Assembly (NCBI RefSeq): GCF_018687715.1
Contig: NC_056758.1
Location: forward strand, 11,535,501-11,599,500
Reading direction: 5' to 3'
Length of the DNA stretch: 64,000 nucleotides
Origin: Carya illinoinensis
Lineage: Eukaryota > Streptophyta > Magnoliopsida > Fagales > Juglandaceae
In this document: in pieces, positions 34,333 to 47,481 of the stretch
Position numbering within the stretch: position 1 is the stretch's first letter
How the letters are laid out: each line of letters starts with the position of its first letter
Program-made: the position numbers and the translations under genes
The notes under the pieces: model-generated
Database searches by the model: none
What the model was told of the DNA's origin: nothing
What the model saw: the letters and a program-made list of their open reading frames with translations, nothing else

Positions 34333-35314
34333 TTGCTAGTTTCTTTTTTATTGATAAATGCTAAACTTTAGTTATTTGTAAGTCAAGCTGATTAGACACC
34401 CATTATTTTACAGGTAATTTGGCTTCATTGGTGTTGATATTTGAGCATGAAATGGAGTTGTATAAAGATGAATTATTTTGAAGTGTTGCGATTAAGTGAT
34501 GGAGCAGTTTTGAGTTTGTAAAGGATTTGGTATCGGTGTCTAAAACTTGAATGTACTGGGAATGGATAAGTTTGTAAAAATAAATGTATTGGGAATGGAT
34601 AATTAGTTTGGCCCTTTCTCTTTTTAAATTATTATAAGTGTCAATTTTAATCTCTAATATTGGAATATATTTATTTAAGCCTATATTAGACTATTTGTTA
34701 TGATTATTTTTAGCTAAATCTCTTTTTTCTTCTTTTCTTTTTTTTTTGCATTTTTTTTTTTTTGTAAAATATATGAGCATTTGCCATGAATATAACTCAT
34801 GGCAAATACTTTTTACCACTATATGCTCACTAGCTAATTAATGCATATTTGCCACAAAACTGTACACCTTCGTGATATAATTTGCACCATGAAATCTATT
34901 ACAAACATGTTTTTGGCACAACAAGATACATCACAAAATATTTTATGTCACCATATTTTCAATAAATATTATCATGGGAATTGTATTATTTCCTACCAAA
35001 AGATTAGTGGGTAAATAAATTTAAAGGACCACAAAGGCTTAAATCCAAACAACTTTTGTCATGAATTAAATTAGTTTTTATCACAAATTGTATCCATAGA
35101 AAAAATGTATCTTTTCCCATGAAATAAAAATTTGGTGGCAAAACTAGTATTCGCTACTTATTATATGTCACCAACATCCCATGAAAAATTTTGGTTGGAA
35201 AATTCTTTTTTGCCACTTAATCTTAGCTTTTTCTAACCACTTTCCACCGTAGAAAAAGCCACAAAATGTTATAGTAAGCGAAGTTTGAGTACTGCTTCTT
35301 GAATTTGATTAGCT

Positions 35315-35505
35315 AGAATTCTTATCCGAACTCTAAAATTCCTAAAGTGAGAGAGATAGACAAATAAAGTGAGTCACACACTATTTATAGTTGCCCAAGT
35401 AAATTTCTTGGGCAATAATGAATACTCAATAAATGGTGTGGGACTAACTTTCTGTGTCTATTTCTGTCTCACTCTAAATTCTAGAGTTTGAACACGAATT
35501 CTAGA
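35315..35505. mobile_element. Foldback (MITE-like) inverted repeat
   Basis: CTAGAATTC..AACTCTAAAATTC..AAGTGAGAGAGATAGACA on the left pairs with TGTCTATTTCTGTCTCACTC..GAGTTTG..GAATTCTAG on the right. The arms are about 60 bases with mismatches and the middle is about 90 bases. It has no coding capacity. The superfamily and target duplication are not clear. Confidence 0.55.
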
Positions 35506-36119
35506 TGATCAAAATCCATGCATCTTCCTAAGACACAGTGAAGCCACCCATGCCACTTCTTTTGCCAACACCAATATGCAGCTAGATCCTTGAATGAGGT
35601 AGTATTTCTCAAAAATTCAAAGGTACGTACGATCGTACCTAATCTTTTGATGCACCTATTTTTAGTGCAAGTGTATGTATTAATCAAAGCGTTATTATAC
35701 AAATCATCATCTGAATCCCGTTTTCTTCGATTCTCCCCTTTGGAAAATCTTTTATGATAAAGAATATTAATTTGAGGTTTCACATTGAAAAGGCACAACC
35801 TCCTTCCTTTTAGATATCACGCGGGTGCACATACATACTACATTTTATTTTATTTCAATAAATTAATTATATGAAGTTTTAAATATACGCGCGATCGATA
35901 CCCTCTTCTCTACTGACTTTACTGATCCTCAATCCCGAATTAGAATCTTCGACAGATTTGATCAAAATTTTTAACAAGAATTGAACCCTAAAAATACTAA
36001 ATTTATTATCATGGCAGCGAAATCATTGATGGCCTTGAAATATTAGAGCACCGACTCTAGTATATATTATTGGATCTTAAGACATAGGGTTTGTTCCTAG
36101 TGCGGAAAGAGATCAGTAT
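35506..36119. other. Intergenic between the foldback element and unit D
   Basis: No recognisable gene. A 105-codon minus-strand frame at 35481-35798 overlaps the foldback end and shows no family resemblance. Confidence 0.4.
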
Positions 36120-37490
36120 TATTCAATGTACGTAGGGATTAGTATTATTTTCCAAACTTGACTCGGATCTTGCTTCAATAGAAACTCGATCCACTCGATG
36201 GACGAGGGATACATATTGTGATCTATATATAAGACACGCGGTATCTTTCATCTAATGCGTTTATAATTATTTCCAAGAGAAATTAGAGTTGAGTCAAACC
36301 GTTACGTACGTTCATATGGATTTATCTGTATCTGTAAACAACTTGCTGAAAGAAACTCTTATACATAGGACATGAGACGACAGAGTTTTATCACAAAAAA
36401 TTCATGTATGGAAAATGATAATATTCTGCTTGAGTTTGCCCCTAGCTCTCAATTTGACCTTTTACGTATCTTATTTTAATTTAATTTTTTTATTTAATAG
36501 TTTAGAAAGTTATTATTAATGTATTAATTTTCTTTAAAATATTTTAAAATATATATAAAATCAAAAGTTTATCTTCTTAATTATACGCGTGAATACTGTG
36601 AACAACCAACTTGCAATTTCACACAACCTTTTATAAAGTCAGTTTAACAAATCGTGTAAATGCAAGTCATTCTGTTAACCTAACACGAAAAGTATTTTCT
36701 TCGAACCCATTTTAGATCGACCAATATAACTGTGACTGATAAGTTTGTTGAGCTTTTGAGTCAATCCTGACGTAGCAGCATGCCCTTTTGCGCTGTCCGC
36801 GATCGTACCCTTCTCAATTATTTTGCTTTTCCATCACGAAGTGAAGAGCATAAAATAGGATCATATTTTGAGGTGAAAATAATAATTTCCTAGAAAAGCA
36901 TTTTCTATTTTGGTTATCGATCGAGCAGTACCATAATTACATATATACATAATGGCCAAGTTGGTCACCATAATTGCATAATGGCCAAGTTGTTCTGCTA
37001 GAGACCTACAAGGAAGTTCTCTTCGTTGTTTATGGAAAATTTTAATGGACGATGTAATAATTAGTTGAAATTTCCGAGCAATAATCTATTAATTTAGAAA
37101 AGCGTGTGAAGCCAAATATAGTTTTTTGTTTCTTTTATTCAAATTTCGGGATCGTATGGATATCCATCCCAAACGCCTTCCTCAATTGTAATGTTCCTTT
37201 TTAAGATTACGATGATAAAATAATTTTCAATTATTTTTATTTAATTATTAATTAATTATATATGATAACTTTTTCAAACTTTTAAATAAAACACAATTAA
37301 AAAAAAAAAAGCTTTTTCAAATTTTAAATTAAAAACTTATACATTAAAAAATTATATTGTAAAAATTATTTTAACTTTATAAATTTGTATTCAACTTTTT
37401 CTCTCTTTTCCAAAATCCCTTAAAACAACTTATAAAAGTTGTATAGTATTTTGTTTTTTATTTAGAAGTTTATAAAATTATAATGATTAA

Positions 37491-38130
37491 GTGCATGTTT
37501 GGATTTGTGGGAAAATAATGCTTTTAATTTAATGTTTATAGCTTAGAGCTTAACGTAATAAGCTCTACTATTAAAAAGTTATTTATTATTTGGAATCCAT
37601 ATATCTAAAATACTTTCAAACATGTTAAATTTGTTTGGAAACAAATTAAAAAAATACTTTTTGAGATAGAAATGATATAAAAGGACATATAACTGATAAA
37701 AATCAAATATTATAATAAAATAATGACAAAAATAGTCTTATAGATTTTTCATTAATTATAATGAAAAAGAAAATCTCTTCAACGATACATAAGTGATAGG
37801 AAAAGAATGAAAAATATTGATGGACAAAGTCTTGAGTAAATTATACGAGAATAATAAAAAATATAGATGAACAAAGTTGTTATTGTATTAAAATGATGAG
37901 GGTCATTTTGTAATGTACATAGTACGGTAAAATAGGAACTACGTACTTTTTCTGAACTGCTTCTCCGAAAAAATCACTTTGATACTTTTGTTGAAATGTA
38001 GTTTTATACTTTTTCTTGGTTTAGAAATATTTTGATGTAAAACTACCAAACAAATAAATTTTATCATTTAAGCATTTTAGTCCGTTCTACCGCACTTTTG
38101 AGACCTCCTACCGCAATTCCAAATAGGCCC
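37491..38130. mobile_element. 640-bp Tourist/PIF-Harbinger-like MITE
   Basis: The ends are GTGCATGTTTGGATTTGTGG and, on the minus strand at the right, GGGCCTATTTGGAATTGCGG, an imperfect terminal inverted repeat. The 3-bp duplication is TAA (37488-37490 and 38131-38133). Units A and B continue through the corresponding place without it. It has no coding sequence. Confidence 0.72.
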
Positions 38131-38559
38131 TAAGTAATAATTAGATAAAAAGTTGAAAATTTAAAAGTAAAAAATATTTTGTGTTTAAATAATGATTGAG
38201 AATGAAATTTGGAGATAAGACTAGAATTTCTCATCCCATCTAACTTCACAAACAAACCCAATTAAGCTCAATAGTTGCTCCAAGATTATTAGGAACAAAC
38301 CAAGTCAATGTTAAGGTTAACTTTTTAAGAGATGTAGGAAAAATGCAAAACTTTATATAACCAACTCTCTGTGAAGTATTCTATTTTTATTATAAAAAAG
38401 TTTGATTCTAAACCATAACTGCGGCAAAGAAAAGAACTGATTCGATTGCAATGAAAGCAATAATTAAAGGGGGATGCAATACACAGGAAATTAATGAAAA
38501 GCCATTGATTCCTTACTCAAGGCTTCTCAGTCGTCACAATCTTATGCCTCAAGTCTAGT

Positions 38560-38735
38560 TTGTTTTTATAACATATTTCATCTCATCTAATCATTACAAT
38601 TTTCTTAAATTTTTACAAAAAATAAACTAAATAATTCAACTTTTTCAAATCTCAAAATAATAATAATATTATAATTATATTTGATTCAGTTTTTAACTTT
38701 TATTTCAACTCATTTCCAAAAACAAATGAGGCCAA
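38560..38735. mobile_element. AT-rich MITE within unit D
   Basis: Third copy of the MITE at 14325-14500 and 29490-29645 (CATCTCATCTAATCATTACA and the central AATAATAATA tract), at the equivalent unit position. Confidence 0.6.
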
Positions 38736-38760
38736 GTCACTTGCTTCGTTCATCTCATCT

Positions 38761-39530
38761 GCCAACTTGATCATCAACTCGAAGAAATGCTCAAATCATT
38801 CATTCGAAACGCAAAGAGGGAACCGATTCTTCCCTTTACCCTGAAGTAATTTCTTTTTTGAAATATCACTTTTTCCTTTTTACCCAAAAAGCAGATTAAA
38901 GAGAATGAAAACACTTTCAGCAATACCAAACCCTTAAGTCATCCAATTGTTCGATCCGGGCATGTTGGGCAAGACATGATAAAATTCCCAAAATTTCTCA
39001 TCATAACTTTATTTCTAAATATCACATAAATACCAAAAAAAATAAATAAATAAAAAATCTTTATTACAAATTTTAAACTTTTTATCTAATTATTACCTAA
39101 TAATTATTCAAACATTAAAATTAATACAGCTTTTACAAATTTCAAAATAAAAATAATATTAAAAATTTATATTCAAACAACTTTCTAACTTTATCTATCA
39201 ACATTCACAAATTCTCAAAACAACTTTTTAAATGATTTTTATTCAACTTTTTCCTCTCCCTTTACCCAAAACCTAATCTCAAACAAATTCTCAAAATAAT
39301 TAATATTTCTAAACATTCTTGGTATCAAAACATGCCATACCGTTGATGGAAAATCTCTCATGTCATAATGTGAGTAATAATAAGACTCACATAAAAAAAA
39401 TTAATTTATTAATAATGGACTCTACTCTTTTAAAGAAAGAGTACGTGTTACTTATACAACACATGATTGTATATAACATTTTTCTCAAGTGCTAAGAAAA
39501 TAAATAAATGTTTTAAAAACAAAGTCTTCT
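38761..39530. other. Intergenic AT-rich tract
   Basis: No gene is seen. The section 39000-39300 resembles the AT-rich MITE-like tracts of the units (TTTTTATCTAATTATTACC and similar words) but without clear ends. Confidence 0.4.
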
Positions 39531-42422
39531 TGTGACACCCCAAACTTCCACGTATGAGCACGTGGAAATCGAGGCGTTGTGATGATGGCAACATGAATCA
39601 CGCATCTCATCGCTAAGTGTTAAGTATGTGTACATGCAAAAAGTATATGTTAACGACGTGTCTCACTTCCCTTCTGCAACCGTTCAACCATGCATAATCA
39701 AGAAGCTTTAGTGTGATCTACCTGGAAAAACTCTAATGCCTAAGTCAGCAAATGCAACCAAAGAATTTAGAAATCAAGAAAAGAGTTCGGTCCCTTACTA
39801 TCCAATGTTACCGAATATATATAGGCTTATTTACAATACTTAACTTTCAGAATTTATTGGTGTGAATGATCATCACTCAACACTTTGAATGATCATGCAA
39901 CTGCATGGAGTCTCTATCATTTGGTGAAAGATGGCGTGGTGTATGTATAATTTCAATTCACTTTGGACTCCGTTATTCCTTTCTATCAGCTTAGGGCCTT
40001 TCCTATGGGTTTTTTCCTCTTTAGGCTTTCAAATAAGCCCTCCAGCAACAAAAACAACGTAGCCGACAATTAAAGTTAGTAAACTATATACTAGAATCGT
40101 TTAAATATAAATTCACTTAAACACAAGCGTATAAAAAATATTACAATTATGTAGTAACAACATCATAAAAACCAAAATGTATAATTTTAAAAGCGGGAAA
40201 ACAATTCCCGAGATATACAAGCAAAAGGCACCAATCATTCCTCCAGCAGAGCTGTCTCCTTAGGCTTAGCCTCCTCGATATTTGCATCAAAATCTACGGT
40301 ACTAAGAGATGGTACCGTAAGTAAGTAATAATCTAAACAACCTACAAGATAAAAATACATTCATGCAACAACAATATGCATGCACCTGATGATAGATGCA
40401 CGAGGCCCAAAAATCATTTTCTACGAAAATGAATATTCTTCCACGCACACCAAAATCTCATTATGACCCAAAATATTTCTATTAAAACATCCTCTATTTT
40501 CCAGGAAATAGCCCAACATAAATTCCACCATTTTCTCAGAAAATGATCCTCATATCCTTTAACCAAATCTTGCCATTTTTGCAGAAAATGGCCCACATAA
40601 ATTTCACTATTTTTCAAGAAAATGGTCCTCATATCCTTTAACCAAATTACGTCATTTTTCCAGAAAATGGCCCACATAAATCCAATTTGTCAAAACCCAT
40701 CATTTTCTTATAAAATGGCCTAAATCTCCAATTTTACCATATGCACCATGATCTCCTCTAGGGATTATCCGCACGCTCTGACTCTCATCGTCATACTGCA
40801 GGTAACGACCATGCATGTGACTTCATAACGAGTGATTCCTAACTCTATGCCCAGCGTATACCATGACCAGGCATCCTCTAGCACCTGCCAGTAGATGGGC
40901 CACGGAGTTGGCACAACAGTGTTATAGTATCATCCGAACCTGTTGCCCCCCAACGACAACCCAGGAATGTCACTCATTATATTCTGCTCTCGAGTGACCA
41001 GCAAAGCTCCACCGAGATAATGTCTCATCTCGGCTTAGGGTCATGATACACACGCATTCAAAAATATGTATACACATGAAAACCCAGTTTTTCCTTTCCA
41101 AACATGAATATGTGTACACTTATGCAATGTATGACATGAAAAAAATATCCAAAACCCAACAAATCCAAACCTCAACCAATCACACAAACAACTTCATTCT
41201 CTAATCCAACCAACCCCTGACTCCTCAGACTCAGTTTGGCAACACTAATCAATTCACCGAATATTTGTTAATGTAAAATATATTTAAATCTCAAAGGTTA
41301 TTCGAAAAATACTTACAGTACTATAATATAATTTTCAGAGGATCAATGAGCTGCAAAAGGCTTCGGCAAAGCAATATCATAGTGCAAAATGCACTATTGT
41401 CGTGGATATCAAAATATCCAAATTTGAACAGAAACAAATGAAGACTAGGGAAGGCTAGGGTAATGCTTAGGAGTGTTGGTGAACCTAATGGTGGTGATGG
41501 TTGGCCTTGGGTGGTGGCGTGGGCGGTGATTAGAGGCCAAAATGCTCAAATCAGAAATGGAGATGGTGGGATTTCAAAGGTGGCGGATTGGGATTGAGGA
41601 ATGGTGGGTTAGGCAGCTGGGAGACCGATGGTGAAGTGGTGAAGAGATGGTGTTCAGTGGTGGCGTAACAACAGCGAGAAGTTGAGAATACCATGTGGGG
41701 TCATGGACTTCATGGGAGCAAATGCCGGCGAGTTAGGGGCTGAGGTTGGTGGAGGATGTTGGCCAGTGGGAGGGGAAGCTAGTGTAGTGGTGGTGGCGTA
41801 ATGAATTTATAGCCCATTCGAGCTCTACATGGCTAGGAGAGAGAAGGGTGGGGCGTGGGGTTGGTGGCCAGGTTGGTTGAGCTTGCCGGAGGGTGGGGAA
41901 GGTCGTGGGCTGGGTAGTGGTGCATGGCGATGCTGACAGTAGTGAGAGAGACGCACAGGAGGGAAGAGAGGGAGGGGAGGCGTGTGTGCTAGAAGTCAGG
42001 GGAGGAAAAAGGAAAATAGAAGAAGAAAGAAGAAAAAAGGAGAGGGAAAAAGAAAAAAGGAAGGGAAAGAAATGAAATCCAGCATTTTCAACTCAGGATC
42101 TCAAAACTGATCCAATGAAAATAAATTTTAAAACGGCGAGTTAAATAAAATAATTTAAACGCAATAACTTAATAAAGTAAAATAATAAAATCCAACAATA
42201 AATTAATTTGAAATAAGGAGAATAATAAAATAATTCAAACTAGAGGGTAATTTAAATGCGAAATAATTATTAATAACAAGAAAGCACATTATTTAAATCT
42301 CACAACTTAAAAATCATAAAATAACATAACGAAAAACACTTTTAATTTAAAATAAGAGAACCACTAATTATAATAATTTAAATAATCCTTCTATAAAAAT
42401 ACACATAAATATGGCGTATCAC
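39531..42422 (-). repeat. 3' LTR of the LARD-like element
   Basis: About 2.9 kb with TG...CA ends. It aligns with 45216-47476 from TTAAACACAAGC (40113) onward and with the solo LTR at 3996. It carries about 400 bases (roughly 39641-40047) that the solo LTR lacks at the same place, probably a later insertion. A 77-base block with TTTTCC(A/T)GAAAATGG words is repeated at 40530-40680. A GA-rich tract lies at 41950-42060. Short frames here are not genes. Confidence 0.82.
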
Positions 42423-45215
42423 ATCCTTCCCCCTTAAAAGAAAATTTCATCCTCGAAATTTGTGTGGTCAAACATCAATGCTAAGCAGGATAGAAGATAC
42501 AACTTAGAACACACTTGAGAAAAACATAGCATCAACTATTCCCATACAAGCATGAGTAATGCTCTCCCAAATCTACTCCTATAGGTGATTCCATCATACT
42601 CGCACTAGTACCCCAGTGGCACATCATGTCTAGTACTCCTAGGGCAGCCATGTAATCCGAAATCTTCATTTCCACTAGAACCTTATTACAACACTTAGTA
42701 AATTCCAATGATTATTATCCTCACACAATAAACTGTGCTTCTGGTATTCTACCTTTGGTAACTTAGTTGCCACTTCCAACGTTAACCATCAACAACATAA
42801 TTGGGAACTGAATGGTAAATCTCCAACTACAAACTTCGTCTCAAATTTCAAGTCACCACTAATTTCTCAAAATCAGCACAAAATTTGAACTTGCAATTAT
42901 AACACAAAATATCCCGCTTATGCTGCACACTCTGATAATTCACCAAAATGCAAAAAGACTATGTTCTCATAAATTAACATCATTGAGTACAAGCTAGCTC
43001 AACATCCATAAACAAGAAAATCCTTTACCACATTTCAATAGAAAATAATATACCTCCCAAAACCATAAATTATCACTCATTCCTCAATTGGCTCTCGCTA
43101 CCTTAATCAAAATTAACATTCTGCAAAATACATCCATGATCATAGATGGGAAACTAGTACCAAATCAACCTCAACATCCTAGATTGAAACCAAGTAACTT
43201 CATCTCCAAAAAAAAAAAAAACAAACACAACCTCCATCTAGGATAAAGAACAAACCCTAAAAAGGCTCGAATCCATCTCGACCAACCAATAAAAGCACCT
43301 ATAAACTTCTATCCAACAACTTAATACTTAAAAGCTCATCACCTAAATTCTGAATACCATCTACTCTGGTGGCGATTAGACCCAATACCAACCACTATTG
43401 ACTTCACCAAAACATTAATAAAACCTTCTTGGTAACTCGCCCACCTACTTCTACTCCCATAAGCTAGTATTAACACGACTAATTCCTTCAATCGCACACC
43501 ACAATAAAACCTCAAGATAGGCCATACTACTCAAATCTCCAATCCATCAAAACTATTACACAACACTCTTAGGTCCTAATGCTTTATTACCTCACATATC
43601 TAATTATGCTAACCACCATTGATGCGTAAGCTTCAACTTCCAAGATTTTATCACACACCACACATGGCGACCCAACAATCTCTTTTCAAATTAAATAACA
43701 ATGTCCATAATTCTCCCAACTGGACACTCGATCTCCAGAGGAAAAGTATAACTTCCAAAATTTTAATTCCTATGTGACCTCAAGTCATAATTAATTCCTA
43801 AAGATAACCACAACAATTATTGCCAACTATCATTCCAATGGGTAACCTACTTCGACTTACCAAAACTCAAAGTCAAGATCTCTTGAATTTAATACTATCG
43901 TATCGAATCCACTTCAACACTTACCAAAACCACTTCTTCCAAGTAAAAAAATGTAACAACGACCTGTATTCTCCAAATCCATACACACTCACCACCACCA
44001 CGAATGGATCTCATGCACCCTTAGCTAAAACAAGTAATCCTCCAAACGTGCAAGTGACCCACCACTACCATTTCCATCATCTGGACTTACATCCTCAAAT
44101 CAACAAGAATCATTCCTGAATCTACTCAACTTATGTCCTTAAATCAGCAACCAGCTATTGCTTAAAGTTTTGTATCGAGAATGACCTCAAACCTGCTAAG
44201 AATCCTTTCCCAAAAGTCTGTGGAACATATAGTCTCAAATTCAATCGCATTCAATACCAACACATAATCTACTGTTTCCAACACCCTGGTGGACTTATAT
44301 CTTTTGAATTGATAAAAATCATTTCCTAAAATTTGCTACTACAACCTTGAGTTAACAATAATCATTTTCTGTACTAGGTTGACATCTTCAATCCTCAAAG
44401 ATATGCACTCCTAAAAAATTTTCATATCAATAATTCAACTCCATTTTAATGGTTACAAACTAATCAATCTCCGGAGTAAAACAAGCTAGCACACCAAGTC
44501 TACAAAACTAAGAACTCAAATATTATTATAAATCAGTCCTTCAACTCTGCAATTCTAAAACCTTAAATTAAATAAGAATCGTCTTCCAAAATTTGTAAGA
44601 TCAATGAACTTATACCCCATAATAAAACAATCGACTTTCAAAGCTTTCAAAATCTAAAACATTAATGGATAATAAATCATTTTCTGAAATCCTCAAGGTC
44701 GATGACCTTAAATCTAAAACATTTGCCTTAAAAGATTGTAAACTCTAAAGCCCCAATTGCTACCAAATTTCTTACACGAGTTGGCAAAAACTAAAAATTC
44801 TAATTTAATTAATCCCTCAAATGCTTGTTGAATCTACCACCTTAAATCCCATAAACTTGTTTTATAAAATCCATAGGGCCTTAAACCTTAGATGAACTTC
44901 TCATAAATTTATCCTTGAAGTTCATTGAACTTACACCCTCCCATTCTATTAATTCATTTCATAAACTCCACGGAATCTCAAACCTTAAGTATCCTAAATA
45001 ATTTAAAGCTATTCCCCTCCTCAACATGGCTTCAGTTCCTACTCCTAAGAGTTCGCCTAGACCATGTCGTTCTCTTCAAACCTCGATATTATAAGGAAAA
45101 AAAAGTTGATAAAAATTCAAGCCCACTACACTAAGTATTCACACCTAATCATGGCATTTTCTGTCGTACCATCATGCTGTCATAGCGTAAACCCTTAACC
45201 CACTTTTCAACTCCA
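42423..45215 (-). other. Internal region of the LARD-like element, no coding capacity
   Basis: It opens with the polypurine tract complement (42423-42440), then about 2.75 kb of A/C-rich text on the plus strand. No protease, reverse transcriptase, integrase or gag motif is seen on either strand. No primer-binding site is seen near 45215. Confidence 0.75.
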
Positions 45216-47476
45216 GACAAATTCGCTTAAACACAAGCATATAAAAATATTACAATCATCTAGTAACAACATCATAAAAACCAAAATACATAATTTCAAA
45301 AATGGGAAAACAATTCCCAAGATAAACAAGCAAAATGCACCAATCATTCATCTGACGGAGTTGTCTCCTTAGGCTGCCTCCTTGACATCTACATCAAAAT
45401 CTACGGTACCATAAGATGGTACCACAGGTAAGTAATAATCCAAACAACCTACAAGATAAAAATACATTAATGTAACAATAATATGCATGCACATGATGAT
45501 AAATGCATGAGGCCCAAAAATCATTTTCCTTGAAAAGGAATATTCTTTCACACATGCCAAAATCTTATTATGGCCCAAAACATTTCCATTAAAACATCCG
45601 CTATTTTCCAAAAAATAGCCCAACATAAATTTCACAATTTTCTCAGAAAATGGTCCTCGTATGCTGTAACCAAATCTCGCCATTTTCCTAAAAAATGGCC
45701 CAAATAAATTCAATTTATCAAAACTCGTCATTTTTTTAGAAAATGGCCCAAATATCCAATTTTACCATATGTACCCTAATCTCCCTTAGAGATCATCCGT
45801 GCACACTGGCTCTCATTGCCACACTGTATGTGACAATCACACATGTGACTTTATAACAAACGATACTCAGCTTCGCGCCCAGCGCGTACCATAACTAGGC
45901 ATCCTCTAGCCCCTACCAGCAGAGGGGCCATGGAGTCAGCACAACAGCATTACCGTAACATCAGAGCCTGTTGTCGACCAACATATTCTGCTTCTGAGTG
46001 ACCAGAGGAGCTCCATCGAGATAATCCTCCATCTCTGTTTGGGGTCGTGATACACACGCACCTAAAAATACATTTACACATGAAAACCTAGTTTTTCATT
46101 TACAAACATGAATATGCATGCACTCATGCAATGTATGAAACGAAACAAATATCCAACAACTAACAAATCTCAACCTCAACCAATCACACAAACAACTCTG
46201 TTCTTCAATCCAACCGACCCTTGACTCCTTAGACTTAGTTTGACTCCTTAGACTTAGTTTGGCACCACCAACCAATTTATAGAATATTTGTTAATGTAAA
46301 ATATATTTAAATCTGAATGGTTTTTCAAAAAATACTTACAGCACTATAATATAATTTCTGGATGATTAATGAGAAACAAAAGGCGTCGGCAAGCAAGGTC
46401 ACAGTGAAAAATGCACAATGGTCGTGGGTATCAGAATACCAAAATTTGAACAGAAAACAAACAAAGACTAGGGTAGGGTTTAGGGGTGTTAGTGAAGCTA
46501 ATGGTGGTGGTGGTTGGCAGTGGGTGGCTGTGTGGGCGGTGGTTGGAGGCCAAAATGCTCAAATTAAAAATGGAGATGGTGGGGCATCAAAGGTGTCAAA
46601 TCGGGACTAGGAAATGGTAGGTTAGGTAGCTGGGAGGCCGGTGGTGAAGTGATGAAAAGATGTTGGCCAGTAGTGGTGCGACGACAATGGAAAGTGGAGA
46701 AAACTGTGTGGGGTCATGGGAGCAAACACCAGCGAGTTAGGGGCTGAGGTTGGTGGAGGATGTTGGCCAGCAAGAGGGGAAGCTGTGGTGGTGGTGGTGG
46801 TGGTGCCGGATGGTGGCACAGTTAATTTATAGCCCATTCGGGCTCTACACAGCTAGGAAAGAGGAGGGTGGGGCATAAGGGTGGTGGTCGGGTTGGTTGA
46901 GCTCACTAGAGGTTGGGGAAGGTCATGGGCTGGGAGGTGATACCAAGCGGTGGCGACTGCTGCGTCGATGGTAGTGAGAGACACGCACGGGAGGGAAGAG
47001 AGGGAGGGGTTGGCATGAGGGCTGAGAGGCAGTGGAGGAAAAAGAAAAAAAAAAAAAAGAAGAAAGAAGAAAAAGGGAGAGGAAAAAAAGAAAAAGAGAA
47101 AAAAGAAAAAATGAAGGGAAAGAAATGAAATCCAGCCTTTTTAACTCAGGGTCTCAAAACTGATCTAACAAAAATAAATTTTAAAATAGCGAATTAAATA
47201 AAATAACTTAAACGCAGTGACTTAGTAAAATAAAATAATAAAATCCAACAATAAACTAATTTAAAATAAAGGGCACAATAAAATAATTCAAGCTAGAGAG
47301 TAATTTAAATGCGAACTAATTATTAATATCAAGAAAGCACATTATTTAAATCTCACAACTTAAAAATCATAAAATAATACAACGAAAAACATATTTAATT
47401 TAAAATAAGAGAACAACTAATTATAATAATTCAAATAATATTTCAGTAAAAATACATGTAGATGTGGGGTATCACA
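45216..47476 (-). repeat. 5' LTR of the LARD-like element, inner end deleted
   Basis: About 2.26 kb matching the 3' LTR. The similarity stops at TTAAACACAAGC near 45225: the last part of the LTR up to TGTGACACCC, and the primer-binding site that should follow, are missing. The GA-rich tract at 47000-47120 and the low-complexity frames within it correspond to those in the other LTR. Confidence 0.8.
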
Positions 47477-47481
47477 CTTCT

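Larger units (their letters stand above)
30168..35276. mobile_element. 5.1-kb non-autonomous CACTA element carrying a gene fragment
   Basis: The left end is CACTACAACAAATTGGGG. The right end reads, on the minus strand, TACTATAACATTTTGTGG, a mutated copy of the same terminus. The target duplication AGC is at 30165-30167 and 35277-35279. Subterminal parts carry scattered TTTGCCACGA / TCATGGCAAA words in both orientations (30185-30360 and 34780-35260). The interior holds a C/T-rich leader-like region, an exon resembling the end of L-galactono-1,4-lactone dehydrogenase and simple repeats. No transposase was recognised. Confidence 0.85.
36120..38760. repeat. Tandem noncoding unit, copy D
   Basis: Carries the same landmarks in the same order as copies A-C: CCAAACTTGACTCGGATCTT (36151), TATATAAGACACGCGGTATC (36227), TACGCGTGAATACTGTGAAC (36583), GATCATATTTTGAGGTGAAA (36859), the AT-rich tract, CAGTCGTCACAATCTTATGC (38528), the MITE at 38560-38735 and GAGGCCAAGTCACTTGCTTC (38728). 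A 640-bp Tourist-like element is inserted at 37491. It lies separate from A-C because of the second CACTA element and the foldback region. Confidence 0.75.
39531..47476 (-). mobile_element. LARD-like non-coding Ty3/gypsy element, complete between target duplications
   Basis: The element starts TGTGACACCCC at 39531 and ends GTATCACA at 47476, with identical CTTCT duplications at 39526-39530 and 47477-47481. Two long LTR copies flank about 2.8 kb of internal sequence with no gag or pol. On the minus strand a polypurine tract (TTTTAAGGGGGAAGGA) directly precedes the LTR at 42422, and before it lies GAGGATGAAATTTTC, typical of the 3' end of Tekay/Del-type chromoviruses. This fixes the minus orientation and suggests a chromovirus parent. 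Movement would have needed proteins from a related element. Confidence 0.85.

Noticed and set aside
40500..40700. CRISPR-like spaced repeats
   Set aside because: The repeated TTTTCCAGAAAATGG words lie in a diverged tandem of about 77 bases within a plant LTR; a CRISPR array is not expected and no uniform spacers exist.
41893..47128. Small Lys/Glu-rich and Ser/Pro-rich frames in the LARD-like LTRs
   Set aside because: They arise from GA-rich and GGT-rich low-complexity tracts, differ between LTR copies and resemble no family.
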